64,000 bases of DNA from positions 26,660,001-26,724,000 of the forward strand of contig OY987267.1 of the NCBI GenBank assembly GCA_963920665.1, read 5' to 3'. A program made the translations under genes and the position numbers. The notes beneath the pieces are model-generated. The model had not been told where the DNA came from. It worked only from the letters and a program-made list of their open reading frames with translations, and made no database searches. Positions within the stretch are counted from its first letter, which is position 1. Each line of letters begins with the position of its first letter. The DNA is from Straminergon stramineum. Its lineage: Eukaryota > Streptophyta > Bryopsida > Hypnales > Calliergonaceae. Positions 47,836-60,600 of this stretch are shown piece after piece.

Positions 47836-50800
47836 ATGAGCGGCCATGACGCCAAGTATTTCACCACCACCAAGAAGGGCGAGATCCATGAGCTCAAGGA
47901 GGAGCTCAATTCGCAGTACAAGGTGCGTTCGCCAGTTCGGCCATGTTCCGGGGTCCACGTCTCCTCCGTGTCGCCATTGGCGCTGCTCCCCCGGATTGGC
48001 GAGCGCCTGGGGAACAGATTGGGGTGTGTTCCGCTCCCCTGCGGAACTGCGCGCTTCAGGGTTGCAGTGAATACGCTGCTGTGGCGAAGACGTTCGCTGT
48101 GCAGATTTTTTTGAGTTTGATTTAGGGTTAGGCGTTATGCAGCGAGAGTGGCTCTCTGGCATTCCCGCAGTGTTGGCATTCGTCGTGGCTCTGTGAGGAC
48201 CCACTGAAAGCCCTGATCGGTTCGCGGGGTAGCTCGAAGGGCTCTCGATCGGGACTGTGGAACAGGGAGCTAGCTTAGGTCAAACGGTGGGGTGACCGGG
48301 ACAAGTCTTTCCGTTCGAATCTCGCAGATTTCTTGAAACGGAGATCAATGCCGATGGAACCAGTTACTCGTCTGTGATCCCTTGTTTGATCAATTCCATC
48401 CCAAGGGTGTCTTTCTGGTCGAACATAGGTCAGGACCCCAATCAAACAGTAATGCCATCGAAGGAGCTTGTCTGCCTCTCTTCCCAGAAGCTAATCAATG
48501 GTCCGGAGGATTGCCGTTCGACCCTTGGTTTCTCAATTCAGTTTTGCGGAAGGGACCGCATTCTTAGAAGCTGCAAGGATGTAGTGCATGGCCTGTCTCT
48601 TTGATGCCATGGATCCATTCATGGAGAGTGGGTGGCACAAGAAAGTGCTCAGTAGTTACTCACTATCTCTAGGATGCCCTCGACGTTTGCGTGATCACCT
48701 ATACCTTCCATAACTTCATAACTTCCCTTACTGGAGATTTTCATGCTTCATTAGTGACGCTGATCCTACAATTCGTCAATTGTAGGTAACTGTTACATCC
48801 GAACCAGTAATCGAACCTTAATTGCTGCATCCAGCAGTGTCGTGAGCTTGTCACAATCGTGGTTGTACATTCTTTAGCATTTACTCCGTAAGGATTCGCA
48901 CTTGCCGTCCGAACTGGTTCCTTTGGACTTCACCTCATACCCTGCTAGATATATCCCTCTTTTCATCGTCTCACGTTCTTCTCAGCTTAGATCATGCAGT
49001 TGGTGTGGCTTGCTGCATATGTTTCTTGATAGGAAAGCTCATCGAACTGTGCTTCATTTCATACAAGTCTTTTGTGAATACTTTGTTCTTTGATCGCCGA
49101 CGATTTTGTTTCCAGTGAGGCTTTCTTCATCCTCTTATACTGCAAGTGGGGTTGGCTGAGTGTGAATACCCGAGCACTCGGCGTTGGTGCTTGATCCCTT
49201 GCGACACAGAATAACCTTTTGTGTTTGATGTGGCATATTGCAGGACAAAAAAAAGGATGCAGTGAAGAAGGTTATCGCTGCAATGACCGTTGGTAAGGAT
49301 GTGTCCATGCTGTTCACAGATGTGGTCAACTGCATGCAAACCGAAAATTTGGAGCTCAAGAAGCTTGTGTACTTGTACCTTATCAACTATGCCAAGAGCC
49401 ACCCTGACTTGGCGATACTTGCCGTGAACACATTTGTGAAGGTTTGTAGTTTAAACTAGCACGTTATATGCATGCCTTATGTGTGTGTTTGTTTTACTAC
49501 TTTAAGCGTGCAAGATGTCTCCAGGTTCTCATCCACTGATGCTCAGTTATATTTGACGCAGCGTATGGGGTGTGGGGTATTTTGGTTAAGATGCCGGCGT
49601 TGATGATGATGACGATGATGGTGGATTTCTTGCACAGGATTCTCAAGATCCAAATCCTTTGATACGAGCATTGGCTGTGAGGACAATGGGTTGTATCAGG
49701 GTCGACAAGATCACAGAGTATCTGTGTGACCCTCTTCAAAGGTGTCTGAAGGTTAGCTCTTGAGTGCCTTAATAATGTTTTATTCGTCTGAAGTACGTTT
49801 GCTTTCATATTTGTAATTGTGATTTTTGGTATTGCAGCTATTTTGCCTGCTAGAAATGAGATGTAGGTGGGATTTTTAGGCTAGCCTGCGTGTTCCTTTA
49901 TTATTAGAGGATGTAGAATCTAAAACAGTCACCTGCAAGATTCATGCTCCACCCAGCTGCATCAGCCTCGAGAGCACCTTCTCGCTTTTGATTTAAATGG
50001 TTGCTCTGGTCCTATTTTATCGTCCATGTGCTTTCTCTGGGATGGGAATTTTGTGTTTTTACTTCCATCTTTCTCTGGTTATTCTTGGCTTTCTGAACTC
50101 GGTTGATTTTGCAGGACGATGATCCTTACGTTCGAAAGACTGCAGCCGTTTGTGTTGCGAAGTTGCATGACATCAACGCAGAGCTGGTAGAGGACAGAGG
50201 GTTTCTGGAGTCCCTAAAGGATATGATATCTGATAGCAATCCCATGGTTGTTGCAAACGCTGTGGCAGCACTTGCTGAAATTCAAGAGGGTAGCAGCAAG
50301 AATATTTTTGAGATCACGAATCACACACTATTCAAGCTTTTGGCGGCTCTCAATGAGTGCACAGAGTGCGTGCTCTCTAATTGCTTTTCTGTTTCTGGGC
50401 ATGTCGGTTTAGATCACCCTAACCTTCAAATCCATCTTACGCGAGAACAGATTACAAGTGCACTGTTTCAGTTAAACCGCCAATGTTATTAGAGCCCTGG
50501 GAAGGATTATTTAAATCCATGGCAAACAGGCAGTACTGTTTTGAACGTAGAGTCTGATTGCAGGTGGGGCCAGGTTTTTATTTTGGATGCTTTATCTAAA
50601 TACAAAGCAAAGGATATCCGTGACGCTGAGAATATTGTGGAACGCATAACTCCTCGCCTCCAGCATGCCAATTGTGCTGTAGTTCTATCGGCCGTAAAGG
50701 TACTGTATTTGTGAATTCTCACAGCTGTGGTGGTCCCTGTTGCCTGCTTCTTCTTCTGCCTCTTCTGGCAGATTCGATAGTCATCTCTGTCTTACTCCTC

Positions 50801-53800
50801 AGTACTTGAGCAATTGTTGATGGTTGAGATCTTGTGGTGGGCTGCTGTCACCTAGTTGCCAAGGTTTTTTGTAGTCACGTTAACTATCGACGTCATACTG
50901 ACTTGGTGTTTGTATGAAGGTAATCTTGCTACAAATGGAGCTCATTACCAGCACAGATGTTGTGCGAAACTTGTGTAAAAAGATGGCACCACCTTTGGTG
51001 ACACTTCTATCGGCAGAGCCTGAGATCCAGTATGTTGCACTTCGCAATATCAATCTTATTGTGCAGCGCCGTCCTGGAATTCTTGCACATGAGATCAAGG
51101 TTCACACTGAAAGCCCTTTCTTTGCTATTAATGCGTCTATAGCTGGGGTATTCAGAGGAGCAATGGCAGACGTCCGTGGCATATTTTTTGTGCATTGAAC
51201 TGATGAACTAATTATGCCAGCAAGGATGAATGGTTTGTCGAGTCTGCCTTATGTAACGCGATCAACACGCAATAAGAGATGCTGAATTTATTTGCAGTTT
51301 AAGTCGACATTCAATGCAAGCTGTTTCTTTTGTTTTCGGATCAAGCCGTTCAATCTTACGCAGGTTTGTCTCATGCCCACAGGTGTTTTTCTGCAAGTAC
51401 AACGATCCTATTTACGTGAAGATGGAGAAGCTGGAGATAATGATCAAACTCGCCTCTGACCGCAATATCGATCAGGTCTTGTTACCTATCTCTTCCCTCA
51501 ATGTGGTGGAGTTCTTTGAGATTAGTATTATTCTCGAATGCTGATCTTGTTCTGAGAATGGGTTTGAATCTGGAGAGGTGAAGTGTTAATACTGTGCAAT
51601 GCAGGCATCTGAAAACAGAGAGATATGTCTGTGTAGAACCTTTAGCGTGTGGGATTCTATCAATTGATAAGCATGCTCCCTCATGCAGGTTCTTTTGGAG
51701 TTCAAGGAGTATGCCACGGAAGTTGATGTTGATTTTGTGAGGAAAGCAGTTCGGGCCATAGGACGATGTGCAATCAAATTGGAGCGGGCGGCTGAGCGCT
51801 GTATTAATGTACTCTTGGATCTGATCAAGATCAAGGTCAACTACGTTGTTCAAGAAGCAATTATAGTGATCAAGGATATTTTTCGAAGATACCCTAATAT
51901 GTAAGTGATCACGGCTAGATTTTGGACACTTCCCTGGAATTTTCTTTTTTTATTAGAAAGGTGTTCCGTTGTTTTGAGTGCTTTTCTCTGGTTCGGTTAA
52001 AATTGGTGTTTGCTTGTAGATGGAGTGTTGGCTTCTTTTATTGGGGCTAATGGGTATTCAATTGTCCTGTGAACAGGTATGAGTCCATTATTGCTACACT
52101 TTGTGAAAGTTTGGACACTCTTGACGAGCCTGAAGCGAAGGTATTGCTTTGGACTTGGGACATATATACTCTTTTATATTGCCCTTTGATCAATGCTTTG
52201 TGGTTGGTTTGTCTTTTTTATGCACACCGTTACATTATTCACTTGTTATTGTTAATTTGGATCCGTTAAGATTCCAAGGTTTAATGATATAATGTTTTGG
52301 CTCCGTATGCAGGCATCTATGATATGGATAATAGGTGAATATGCTGAGCGTATTGACAATGCAGACGAGCTACTTGAAAGTTTTCTTGAAACTTTCCCTG
52401 AAGAACCTGCCCAGGTGCAGTTGCAACTTCTTACTGCTGCTGTGAAGCTTTTTCTGAAGAAGCCTACTGAGGGTCCCCAACAGATGATTCAGGTACTTCT
52501 CTTGCCTTCAGATTCACCACTCTGATTTGGGCTTCCTCGTGTTTTTTAAGGACGCTAGTACACTGCTTGTGAATGTTGTCATGTGCAGTTTGGCTGCAAG
52601 CAATGGGCGTTTGAAGTTCTTAGAAGGGCCACATGGCGCTAAATGTGAGATATGAGTAACATGCTGAACCGTATTCTCATGTCCAGGTTGTGCTGAACAA
52701 TGCTACGCAAGAAACCGATAATCCAGACTTGCGTGATCGTGCATATGTGTATTGGCGTCTCCTTTCTACAGACCCTGAGGTGTGTTGTTATTCCCTTTGC
52801 TAAATCTTCCCATGAATATTGCGGGGTCTTTAGTAACAGGATGAATTGTGATACCCCTGGCACAAGCGGATATCGGCCTATGCATCATATTTTTGTGATG
52901 GAAGTTTTTTGGCAGGATGCGGAGATTTTAATTCATGTGCCGCATTGCATTTGGATTCTTTTTGACAATGGTGTTCTGTATTAAAATCAGTGTTGTGTGA
53001 AACTTTGAGATGAAACTAACTGCTTGGATGTTCCTTCCAGGCTGCAAAAGACGTTGTTTTGGCTGAGAAGCCTACAATCAGTGATGATTCCAATAACTTA
53101 GACCCATCTCTTCTAGATGATTTGCTGGCTAATATCGCCACACTTGCATCTGTTTATCACAAGCGCGCTGATGCATTTGTGAGTCGTGCACGGGCAGTGG
53201 CCGCAAGAGAGGAAGATGATGAGTATGCTGATGGCCTGGATTCCGGGTCTGGCAATTCATCAGCTCCAGTTCCGGAGATGGCCACATCAAGTGCACCAGT
53301 GCCATCCACTACTGGTGCGGCTGTGCCTGCTGCTGGAAAAGGGGCAACTGCTGCTCCAGCTCCTGTACCTGATTTGTTAGGGGACCTAATGGGATTTGAA
53401 TCAGCCTTGGTTCCAGTTGGACCTGCAACTGCTGCTGTTCCTTTAGAGTAAGCCTCCCACGCGTATTAGGCGTCCTGAATTAATTGATTTGGGAAGTCCT
53501 CTTTGGTGCTCTGCTTTTTCACTGGTTGGTGTCCGTCTGTTACACATGATCTGTCACAGTGTTTCAACTCCCTTTGCTATGAATATTTTTGTGTTTATGT
53601 TGATTTCGGTCATGGTTTCTGTATGGCATGCTTATATCCTGAGTGCTTTACAGATTTGATATCTTGTTCTACATACGCCAACAAGTTTTATAAAACATCT
53701 GCTGTTTATGACTTGTGTACAGGCCCCCTCTTCCTGTTCTCTTTCCAGCCACATCTGGCCAAGGTTTGCAAATATCTGGCCAATTGACAAGGCGTGAAGG

Positions 53801-54991
53801 AAAAGTGTTCTACAATCTCAAATTCGAGAATCATACTCAAACTCCTTTGGATAAATTCATGATTCAGTTCAACAAGAATACGTTTGGTCTTGCTGCAGGA
53901 GGACCTCTTCAGGTTCATCTCTCGATTTGTTTGTTTGAAGTGTTCATAACTCTGGAGCTTTTACTCTTGAATATGGATATCGGGTAATGCTACGGTGATG
54001 CATACTTTTACGTCAGTAGAAATACGGGCTCACGTTTTTGGCACAAACTCCATCTTTGTAGTTGTTTGGCCCTGGGCCATAAAGACTGACCATCGTTCCA
54101 TCATGTTTATAGGTACCTATTATTCAGCCATCTGGCTCTGCAAGCACCTTGCTGCCTATGGTTCTTTTTCAAAACGTTTCAGAGGGTCCTCCCAACTCCG
54201 CGCTTCAAGTAGCTGTTAAGAACAACCAGCAGCCTGTCTGGTACTTTACCGACAAAATTCCGTTGCAAGTACTTTTTGTTGAAGACGGCCGGATGGAAAG
54301 GGGATCGTTCTTGGAGGTACCATTCTTCCTGCAAACCTGTTGGGTTGTTTTTTAGAGCATAGGTATTTGCAAGAGTTTGTACGAATTCAATGTGAGCCTG
54401 CTCTTCCTTTCAAGGATATTCTGAGCTTTGTCGGATTTTCTTGCCTGCTTTTCCTTCGCAAATCTGTTTGCCTAATCTTGCAAAAGCAAAAAAATTGTAC
54501 CAGACTTGGAAGGCACTGCCTGATTCCCACGAGGTATCTAAGGACCTGCCGAATGCCGTGATTACAAACGTTGATGCCACTTTGGAGAAACTTGCTACTA
54601 CTAATCTTTTCTACATCGCACGGCGGGTGCTGAAGGACACCAACCAAGAGGTATGTCTGTCTGCATTCTGGAAGTTTTTGTTTTCTGTTGGGTGCTTATT
54701 TGGATATGAAATCACAGTATTGTACAACAAAGTAATGAGCATTCATTTATATCGAAAACTATTGTGGATATGAATCTGTGTTGCACAAGTTCGATTAATG
54801 TTGCATTGGCTTATTTGGGAGCTGTGAAATTGCAGGTTTTATACCTCTCTGGCAAAGTGCCTCCAAGCATTCCATTCCTTGTAGAACTCACCTGCAAAGT
54901 GGGCTCTCCAAGTGTGAAGTGTGCAGTGAAGACACCAACCCCAGAAATGGCACCATTGTTCTTTGAAGCCATTGAGTCCCTTTTGAAGTAG
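47836..54991 (+). CDS. Beta-adaptin, large subunit of AP-1/AP-2 clathrin adaptor
   Basis: Sixteen exons, 903 aa: 47836-47922, 49244-49441, 49638-49751, 50115-50365, 50564-50699, 50920-51099, 51383-51475, 51689-51900, 52077-52140, 52313-52492, 52687-52779, 53041-53447, 53723-53912, 54113-54316, 54504-54650, 54836-54991. All are GT-AG and all phases close. The protein recruits clathrin and cargo at the trans-Golgi network or plasma membrane; plants have beta subunits thought to serve both AP-1 and AP-2. Residues 1 to about 580 form the helical-repeat trunk ([37 protein letters not shown]). The hinge (about 585-672) is rich in A, P, S and G and holds DLLGDL at 647-652, a clathrin-box-like motif. 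The ear domain runs 673-903. Length matches Arabidopsis copies (about 894). Exon 6 uses a poor acceptor (TGTATGAAG), but the encoded [12 protein letters not shown] is conserved, so the join stands. Confidence 0.96.
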
Positions 54992-57840
54992 AATATCAAC
55001 TACGAGGTAGTCAGTATATTGTATCTATGATGTTCCGTGGCAGCAAGTATGGTCAAGGTTTCGTCTGCAGTTCAAATTTAGGTTCTTTGGTTCAGGTTAG
55101 GAAGTACAAGTTTATTGCTGCTGCTGCAGCTGTTTCGAGTTTTGTTGGATCAAAGAGTTATTCTCCCCGCTTCTGAGTAGGTCTCATATCTTGACGCGAA
55201 TGTTTCGACGTGAAATGAGCAAGGGTTGTACTTGAATGAACCAGGCAGTGTCAGTGTATTATTTTGATTCTTACTACAGCAGTCATTGCCAATTATAATG
55301 TCCGTCTCAAGACCGCTCTTGTGCAATCTCTCATTTGTGTTTCTTGCTGTTCTACCAATCCACCTTATTTGAACGAGTTTTTAGGTTGTAAGGTAGGATA
55401 GCCCATTTTCACCCCCATGGTCTTTGCACATGTGTAGACGGCATAGTGGATTCACCAATTTTATTTGCAAAAGAACGGCATATCAGGGGATATTTCACAT
55501 GTATTTTGGTCCACAGGAATAGGATAGTAGGATTACATTCATTATAGGTGGTCTAAGCAATGAGCAAAAACGTATAATGTATAGTTTCTCAATGTGGACC
55601 ACAATTGGACTCAACTTGGGTTTTTTTCATGCTAGAGTGGCTCTTTAAATTCCTTATATTGTTCCAATGGTAATCCCATAGTGTACCTCAAGTTTTGGAG
55701 AAAAGAGTGAATCTTTTGCCATGTGTATACTACATCTATTGTATTTTATGAAATTTTCATATTGCAACCCAATTCTAGCCCTCCTAGTCTCTATTCTATT
55801 TTCACTCAATCTAAATGCATGTGAAATTGTGTGTAATTTTGATGATGTGGGGATAGGGAAAAATGAAATTGCTCCATAAACTTTGTCTTTTGGTGGCTAC
55901 TCTAGCCTTGCAGACCAGATTTTGTACATTTTTTATTCTTTTAGTGGCGTGTCAGTTGTTTTGGAGTGTTTTTGGTTGTTTTTTTCAGTAGAGGATTTTC
56001 TTTGCTTCCTTTGTCCATGTCATAGAGAGTTTTTCTAGGGTAGTTGTTGTGGGTTTCTATTGGTCTATTGTTTTTCTTAGTTGAGGAACACATTTTGAGA
56101 TTTGAAGTATTGTTAGTTTTCTTGTGTATTTGGACGTGTTTTTTTGTCTTGTAATGTGTGTATTGGAAATATACTTTATTTATCGGAGGTGCAGAGTCCT
56201 TTTTTATGTAGATTTTTTTATCATGTTGAGATTTTTATAATTTGTAAGTGTAGGGTTCAATTGGGAAGAAAATTAATTTTTTGTGTAAGAAAAGGTCTTT
56301 GAAGTGGTCTAAGTATACTTTTGTAAGGACTACTATGGTCTTCAGTAGTACGAGAAATTAGAAGTTTAAACATTTGAAGGATGACTAAAATTCAAGGGAC
56401 CTAAACTTCTACCCCCTTTTAATAGAATACTTGAGTCCCCTAAGTGTAGGTCCAAAATATATTAGGAGTGACAACCTTAGGACAAGGTGTAGGATCAAGA
56501 CATAGAAAGAGGCCTTTTATTAGTGGCATTCTATTGGGGGTGGGGTTCCATATGACTGGATGTCTCATAATCATTTGAACATCCAACATTGCTTTGGGAT
56601 TTGTATCCCTCATTCTTCCAAGATGTGAACAATCTCTAACAAACAATCTCTCCTTAACCTCTTTATTGAGATTATGAAGACATAAATCTTCTTGAATGCA
56701 TGAGCTCTCTTACTAAGCTGAAGCATACTTTGTGAAATTAATGCATCAATTTGTGTTGTATGCGCGTAGAGGCATATGTATCCTTACAACACCCAAAAGT
56801 CTTAAAATGACTCAAAATATTGTCCCAAGGGATTCTAGAGTGTTGCTGCAAGTCGAGATTATCCATTTTATCGACTTAAGCATTCCTTTCACTTCCTTTC
56901 TCTCTTCCAGATCTCTATCTTTCTGGAATCCTATCCTAATCTTTTCCTTTCTGGAATCTAGTTTTGTTTTTTGTCACACACACTGGTTTTTGATTCCTTT
57001 GTTTTACCCTCAAAGGGTCCACCTTTGATCTTGTAGAAGGGTAGGGACTCACCACTCGTATTCCTTACACTCTCGTCTCTCTCTAAACTACACAAAACAC
57101 ACCTGACAATATATTGTAATAGATCAAACAAGGAAATACCCTCACAACTTTTTGGATGGCCAATCCAAAAGGCATGTCACTCAGGGCCATATCCAACCTT
57201 TTCCACTACAAGGACAAATCAACAACAACCGGAACCAATGGAGGATTGTTAGTCGTTCATTAGACTGATCCTAGGGTTTGGCAAACCTTCCGGAGAGTAG
57301 GATGGGGATTTTTCCATTGGCGGTTGTTTATCTCTATACAGAACCTTCCTTGGTATTTTGTACTTGCACCCATACCACTCCTTGCCGGATTCTGTTCGAG
57401 TATTTTAAAGGCACCGCGCTCAAGACTATATTCACAAGTCTAAACTACGTCACAAACGTTCCCTCCCAATTAGATCTAGTCATTTCAAATCCGGATTCTT
57501 CCTTTCCTCTCTCCTTACACTTCAACGCTCTCACAAGCAAACACAGAAAAGTTGGATATACGACAGATCAATTCCTGAATGTCCACTTGGAGACTCAGAT
57601 TAAAAAAAGGATAACAAAATACCAACTATAAGCGCTAAGATGGAATGAGAGGGCAACAAACTTGCCCTACGTTAAAAACTCAAAAACCCAAAGGCATAAA
57701 GCCACCCGGAAATCTAAGCGACTAATCACTAACATCTCAAAAAACCTAGAAAGCCAAATCCTAAAAATCCGGAACCCCGGCCCAAGCTTGGAAACCCATT
57801 CCAAATTTGAAATTCAAACCCTAACTAATTGAAACCTAAC
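54992..57840. other. 3' flank of beta-adaptin, then AT-rich spacer
   Basis: The first few hundred bases are the 3'UTR. Beyond about 55400 the sequence is AT-rich with no supported gene. The 117-codon plus frame at 57278-57631 matches no family and lies antisense beside a minus-strand retroelement remnant, so I leave it uncalled. Confidence 0.5.
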
Positions 57841-58335
57841 TACTTTGCCTTCCGCGCTTTCTTCTAACTACTACCACCTTGACTTGTTGGTGCCCGAACG
57901 GGTGCCCTCACTAGAGTCGACTTTACCGGAGTTGTCTTCACTATTGCCCGGGTCTAGATCTTCCGGATCTCTGGAGGCGAATCTTCCTCTTCCATTTCCT
58001 CTTCTTCCTTTGAATCCATTTCCAACAAAGTTTAGTACTCCTCTTCGTCCGACTTCTCGATGCGATTGATCTCCTTCACTTCCTTCTCTTCTCCTGGAGA
58101 CGTCTCATCCAACACAATGGTCGTCTTCTCCTCCCTAGGTGGAGGCTGTTGTATGTGCTCGAAGTTTTCCGAATGGGTTTGGGCCAGATTCATCAGACCT
58201 CCCATTTGGTCAACCAAATCACTTCGGACTAGTAATCCGGGTGTTTGGAAAGCATCCTTCACAAGAAGTCGGGAGGTTGGAAGAATAGGCGAGACGAAAA
58301 CTTCTAATGGTGTGAGCCCTCAAGTTGGCACTTGA
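57841..58335 (-). pseudogene. Decayed retroelement ORF fragment, acidic
   Basis: The minus frame at 58262-58032 reads FQTPGLLVRSDLVDQMGGLM, then an acidic EEKEVKEINRIEKSDEEEY end. After the stop, coding-like acidic sequence continues in another frame (DSKEEEEMEEE) and then a basic, proline/threonine-rich end near 57900. GC and codon content are unlike the AT-rich neighbours. It may be the downstream part of the gag-like ORF at 62560-63720, since the orientation agrees. The function is not recognised. Confidence 0.5.
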
Positions 58336-58379
58336 AACTCAGGGTTTTCTTTTTTTTCGTTTTAGTCAGTATTTTAGCG

Positions 58380-60600
58380 TAATTATATGCAAGAATGCAT
58401 AAAAAGAGTGTTTGAGTGGTATTTGGTAGAAGTCCCTACGAATACAGTGAGGGGTCATCTTAGAAGTGTAGAGTACATAAAATACTCAAATTTCATACTT
58501 CTAAGGCCTAGTTGAGAGTCTGAGAGGTCAATTAAGTATTTCCAAGAGAACTAAGGATTTGAGTGTTAGCCAGTCCTAGTAGTTGTCCATGTTAAACTAA
58601 GTCTTACAATTGCATGTGACAAGCTGGCTAAGTCCATTTTAGGTCTAGAAAGTCTAGTATAGGTCACCATCCAATTCGTAAAGAATTTGGATTGGTAAAT
58701 TCTTATTTGTAGATAACTTATAGGAGAATTATCCAATCTGCAAATAAAGTCATGGGAGAGCGACCGGAGTATGAAGAAAGGTGCTTTTACTCTAAAAGCA
58801 TGCCAAGAGCCAACATTGGAGCCGGTTGTTCCAAGATTCCCCGATACAAGAATAATTTCCCCCTCGGGCGGAAATTATAAGGGAATTGCTAATTTTAGCT
58901 TCCCTATGAATAGTGCAAAGTGAAATGTAATGTTGCACTTTGGTTTTGGGAGTTTCCTAGAAGCTACCCAAAAAGTTTCGGAATTTCTTGAAACTATTAC
59001 AATGACTCCATGGGAAGTCAACTACCTTAAAACATGGTTGTAAATTCCTAGGAATTATCCATGTTGCGGTAAAATCCCACTAAAAATTAGGATAGTGTGT
59101 TGTGTGCTAATAAAGCGTTCCACAAAGTTTGAAGACATTCTGACATTCCTAGGTACCAGAATCGGCAACGACAATGGACTTTTGAAGAATTTACAACTTT
59201 ACGGCGGGTTGACCGGTGTACCAGGAGGTGGAGGTGTCCAAATGACATGAATGAGGGGTCTTTTCTTACTCCCACGATCCTTCTAAGTAACCCTAGATGG
59301 ATGGTTTCCTCAAAAGAAACAAATTCCAAAAGTTAGGATTTTCACCTTTCTTTGGAGTTACTGTAAGTTGATTTTACACTTACAAAGGGCTGGGAAGAAG
59401 GGGGAAGGGGATCCCCTAGGCTAATTTGGGTCTTTTTAATACAATGGCGCAATCGTTTTTCAATTTGGAGTTGTTCCCTAGAAGATAGGAGGGGTCCAGC
59501 AGTAGCTTTGACTTTTTTATAGTAATTAGTGGTAATTCAAAGTTAATTTCACAAATATCTTTTGGAAAATTGAAGATTGGATTTGGGTAAGACCTCTTTT
59601 CTTGTGTAACAATCCATCTTTTGTTTAAAGAAAGACAATTTAGAAATACTTTGGGTTAATTAGCAAAATATCTAGGTTAATTAGGGTTATTTTCAAAATA
59701 TCTTTAGAAAAAGATCTTGGATTTGATTTAGCCAAGATTTATTAGCTAAATGGAGAGGGTTCCAGAGAATTCTTCCATTAAACAAATATTATTTTGGAAT
59801 TACAATAGGGTAGTTTAGGAAATATCTCGGGATCAAAAGTAAATGTTTTTCCATCGACAACTTACCGGGGAGGGGCCTGGGACAAGTATAAAAGGCCCTT
59901 CCCTCGAGGTTGTCGGTACCCTCATTCTTATATCTAACCTTTGCTTTTGTGCTACCGGCGTGGTCGCAGCACTGATCCAGGTCAAGATCCGACCTAAGTT
60001 TCATTCTAATTTTTTATTTGCACACTTTGAAGGACGAGAGGGTCCCTTCAAAGTGATTTCTATTTGATTTCGTTAAGTTCTAGAGGCTAAGCCTCCATTT
60101 TCTTTGAATTGTGAGAGTTTTGGAAGGGATAGACCTCCAAACTCTAATTTCGTTTAAGATTTCTTGAATACTAACAAATTGTGCTCATTACAACAGAATT
60201 TGGTATTAATATACTTAAGGCGGTGAAGCTTGACTTTGCCAAAAGTTTATTAAACCAACCCCTACCCAAAATTCGTTGTATAACGAAAATTGGGACTTTA
60301 ATTGCTAAAGTTCGGTTTAAACGTTGTCATGCGTACCTCCTTTAGTGATTAAACTTAGATACTTGGAAGTTTTAGAGAATTAATCTTTAAAGTTCAGTTT
60401 AAACACTGTCATGTGTACCTCCTTTAAAAATTGACTTTCAAAATACTAAAATTTGATCTTTGACACCGTGTATACCTGGGGTTGCCTCCGCACGGCGAAG
60501 CTTTGACTTTGAAAGATTTAAAATTAACACTTGGGAAAATTTCCTTATTTGCATGCTTGGAAAAATGCTCTGCAGGTGTACTAATTAGGAACGTTTGATT
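58380..60600 (+). repeat. LTR-like block, copy c, with a TATA-box promoter
   Basis: 58780-59640 contains the blocks shared with 42741-43340 and, more weakly, 19255-19460. Downstream, AGTATAAAAGGCCC at 59886-59899 is a good TATA box, followed by GC-richer sequence as in the transcribed part of an LTR. Both ends are undefined, and I could not see a primer binding site or polypurine tract. The element probably separates two parts of the minus-strand gag-like remnant. Confidence 0.5.
60307..60426 (+). repeat. Direct duplication, period 82 bp
   Basis: AAAGTTCGGTTTAAACGTTG with TCATGCGTACCTCCTTTA (60307-60344) recurs at 60389-60426 with a few changes, including AAACACTG and TCATGTGTACC. A shorter related piece, CACCGTGTATACC, follows at 60464. 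Confidence 0.85.

Noticed and set aside
48300..48330. tRNA B-box-like GTTCGAATC
   Set aside because: No cloverleaf could be drawn around it, and it lies inside intron 1 of beta-adaptin.
57278..57631. 117-codon plus-strand frame downstream of beta-adaptin
   Set aside because: Coding-like composition, but no family recognised; it lies next to retroelement debris.
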